From Acidobacteriota bacterium (lineage in GTDB: Bacteria > Acidobacteriota > Terriglobia > Terriglobales > Acidobacteriaceae): 6,858 nt of DNA. The translations under genes and the position numbers were made by a program. The notes below the pieces were generated by a model. It saw nothing but the letters and a program-made list of their open reading frames with translations, was not told the origin of the DNA and searched no databases. The stretch is from contig JAJZHR010000129.1 of NCBI GenBank assembly GCA_021810815.1, forward strand, positions 1-6,858. Direction: 5' to 3'. Shown here in pieces: positions 5,382-6,858 of the stretch; within the stretch, counting starts at the first letter, position 1, and each line of letters starts with the position of its first letter.

Positions 5382-5707
5382 ATGGCTGGACGTCCTGTCC
5401 CTCGGAGAGGCTTAACACGGATCATGCCGCGGATTTCACGGATTCGGATGAGCAAACGATAAGGGCAACGGCAAGAGCGAGAAGCGGATTCCTTCGCTTC
5501 GTTGCGGAATGACAACCAGAGGGGCAACGGCAAGAGCAACGGCAACAAGGGCAAGGGGAACGGCAGTGGCAAGGCAACGGCGACGGCAGCGTCAAGGACG
5601 GCGGCAAGGGCAAGGATGACAGAAGAGGCAGGGGGCGTGCTGACTGCCAGTTGCTGAGGATCTCGCCTCACCGATACTTCGCCTTACGGCTCTATTGTCA
5701 GGAGAAC
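5382..5707. repeat. Convergent spacer with degenerate GGCAAC/GGCAAG repeats
   Basis: A gap between two converging genes, with no credible ORF. From about 5463 to 5615 it is built of imperfect GGCAAC, GGCAAG and AGCAAC units. A 16-nt block, GGGCAACGGCAAGAGC, occurs twice exactly (5463-5478 and 5522-5537). Between the copies lies GCGGATTCC...GGAATGAC, able to form a 5-bp ATTCC/GGAAT stem. The stretch at about 5413-5443 repeats short ACGGAT/CGGATT words. A GCC/GGC mini-hairpin near 5680-5690 is too small to call a terminator. Reverse-strand frames here give Leu/Pro runs, an artefact of the repeat. Confidence 0.65.
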
Positions 5708-6814
5708 TTACGGTTCGTCGCGATAGACGCCGATCTGCGGTTGGCCGCCTTCCTGGAGCTTTGCGCGGAACATGCCGGGGGTGTTGAAGCTCCATGCGAG
5801 CTGGCCGTCGGGAGTGATGGCGATGATGCCACCGTCGCCGTGTATGGCGGGTAGCTGATGCTGCACGACCTCGTCTGCAGCGGCCTGCAGGGACATGCCT
5901 TTGTATTGCACCAGAGCGCAGATGGTGCGGGCGACGGTGAGGCGGATGAAGTACTCGCCGGTGCCGGTGGCGGAGACGGCACAGGACTGGTTGGAGGCAT
6001 AGGTGCCTGCGCCGATGAGGGGCGAATCGCCGACGCGGCTCCACTGCTTGGCCTGGACGCCTCCGGTGGAGGTCCCTGCCGCGATGTTGCCGTTGCGGTC
6101 GAGAGCGACGACGCCGACAGTTCCGAACTTGTGATTATCAGGAGTCTCAAAAAAAGCGAGCGGCTCTGCGGGCGCTGGTGGCGCGCCTTGCGGACGCGGC
6201 GGGATGGGAAGACCTTCCTTGCCGAGCTGCTTGAGGAGGGACTGCCAGCGGCGCTCGGTGAAGAAGTAGCTCTGCGGCTCCTGCGGCAGGCCAACGTGGG
6301 CGGAGAAGGCGTCCGCTCCGCTGCCGATGAGCATGACATAGGGAGACTTTTCCATCACGGCGCGGGCGAGGGAGATGGGGTTGCGCGTGTGCTGCACGTC
6401 CGCGACCGCGCCAGCGTGCATGGTTGCTCCGTCCATGATGGCCGCATCCAGTTGGTTGGTGCCGTCAGCGGCGAAGACTGCGCCGCGTCCAGCGTTGAAA
6501 AGGGGATTGTCCTCCAGCAACCGGATGGCGGCCTCGACGGCATCGAGCGCGGAGCCTCCTTTATCGAGGACTGCTCCGGCGGCGCTGATGGCTTCTTTGA
6601 GGCCAGCCCGGTATTGGGCGTCCGCCTCTGGCGTCATGGAGGAGCGCTCAATCACTCCGGCTCCGCCATGCAGCACGATGGCCCACTTGTGCTGCGTCGC
6701 GGGCAGCGGGTTGGGCTGTGCTGCTGGCTCGGGCTGAGCGGCCATTGCGATGGAAACAGTGCCGAGTGCGAGCGCGATGGCGCAGGCGCGGATGGAGGGC
6801 TTGGGACTGGTCAT
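5708..6814 (-). CDS. Exported isoaspartyl peptidase / plant-type L-asparaginase (Ntn hydrolase)
   Basis: A 368-residue precursor of the Thr-dependent Ntn-hydrolase family that removes isoaspartyl residues from peptides and hydrolyses L-asparagine. Residues 1-26 are a Sec signal (hydrophobic 11-25, AMA cleavage site), so it should act in the periplasm or outside. WAIVLHGGAGVI (44-55), the metal-loop region, and NPLFNAGRGAVF (103-114) mark the alpha subunit. A Pro/Ala-rich linker (about 196-228) leads to the autocleavage site HKFG/TVGVVALD. T232 is the predicted nucleophile and new N-terminus of the beta subunit. T250 (TSTGG), R260 and D263 (RVGDSPLIGAG), and T283-G284 (SATGTGE) match the spacing of E. 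coli EcAIII T197, R207, D210 and T230-G231 exactly. The start has AGGAG 8 nt upstream. The ATG overlaps a possible upstream stop as ATGA. Cytosolic relatives lack the signal. Confidence 0.95.
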   Translation of the reverse strand: MTSPKPSIRACAIALALGTVSIAMAAQPEPAAQPNPLPATQHKWAIVLHGGAGVIERSSMTPEADAQYRAGLKEAISAAGAVLDKGGSALDAVEAAIRLLEDNPLFNAGRGAVFAADGTNQLDAAIMDGATMHAGAVADVQHTRNPISLARAVMEKSPYVMLIGSGADAFSAHVGLPQEPQSYFFTERRWQSLLKQLGKEGLPIPPRPQGAPPAPAEPLAFFETPDNHKFGTVGVVALDRNGNIAAGTSTGGVQAKQWSRVGDSPLIGAGTYASNQSCAVSATGTGEYFIRLTVARTICALVQYKGMSLQAAADEVVQHQLPAIHGDGGIIAITPDGQLAWSFNTPGMFRAKLQEGGQPQIGVYRDEP

Positions 6815-6858
6815 CGAGTCTTCTCCTGTGCCTGGGGATCGGGCTGGGGCTTGATTGG
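6811..6858 (-). CDS. Possible C-terminal end of an upstream minus-strand gene
   Basis: One minus-strand frame is open from the right edge and reads PIKPQPDPQAQEKTR, then TGA at 6813-6811. That TGA overlaps the ATG of the asparaginase-like gene in the classic ATGA arrangement, and the downstream gene's SD (AGGAG) lies within this frame. This suggests the tail of a co-transcribed gene, but 15 codons are too few to identify or prove it. Confidence 0.4.
   Translation of the reverse strand, partial: PIKPQPDPQAQEKTR
6823..6827 (-). promoter_or_regulatory. Ribosome binding site of the isoaspartyl peptidase gene
   Basis: AGGAG on the minus strand, 8 nt before ATG 6814-6812. The frame has no stop upstream within the window, so this SD and the signal peptide that follows decide the start. 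Confidence 0.75.

Noticed and set aside
5463..5615. Repeat tract as a CRISPR array
   Set aside because: Units are about 6 nt and degenerate, with no constant repeat of 24-40 nt, no regular spacers and no cas genes.
5279..5671. Minus-strand frame with Leu/Pro runs
   Set aside because: The Leu/Pro repeats are simply the reverse translation of the GGCAAC/GGCAAG tract.

Overview
The window reads as chromosomal DNA of an acidobacterium, most likely class Terriglobia. This is inferred from four things: a tandem nadA-motif (NAD+-I) riboswitch, a class known only from Acidobacteriota; GC-rich coding sequence; acidobacterial-looking intergenic palindromes with a GGCTAAAG core; and degenerate GGCAAC/GGCAAG stretches between genes. 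No phage, transposase, CRISPR or defence gene is visible. The content is housekeeping and secretion genes plus repeat-bearing spacers.

Layout. At 1-203 (minus) lies the N-terminal part of a secreted protein of unknown function that runs off the left edge. A repeat-filled spacer of about 460 bp follows (204-667). On the minus strand comes a two-gene unit: nadA (2304 to 1114), then a DUF2203 gene (1108 to 668) only 5 nt downstream. The nadA leader (2474 to about 2309, minus) folds as two consecutive copies of the NAD+-I aptamer. Each copy has an 8-nt ACATCCCC bulge between two helices. The closing helix of the second copy overlaps the likely Shine-Dalgarno region of nadA, which starts with TTG. 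This is the most informative element in the window: an NAD+ sensor placed to shut off de novo NAD synthesis.

Divergent from nadA, on the plus strand, are a TatA/B-family gene (2874-3545) and tatC (3538-4320), overlapping by 8 nt. They encode twin-arginine translocase components. After a cluster of palindromes (4344-4420) comes a secreted M28 metallohydrolase resembling glutaminyl-peptide cyclotransferase (4431-5381). A convergent spacer (5382-5707) of degenerate GGCAAC/GGCAAG repeats separates it from a minus-strand gene (6814 to 5708). That gene encodes an exported Ntn-hydrolase of the isoaspartyl peptidase/L-asparaginase family. Its ATG overlaps, as ATGA, the stop codon of what may be the end of another minus-strand gene running off the right edge.

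The only clear functional circuit is the riboswitch-nadA pair. The Tat genes form a second unit. The two hydrolases both appear to be exported, with no visible link to NAD or to Tat: neither has a twin-arginine signal.
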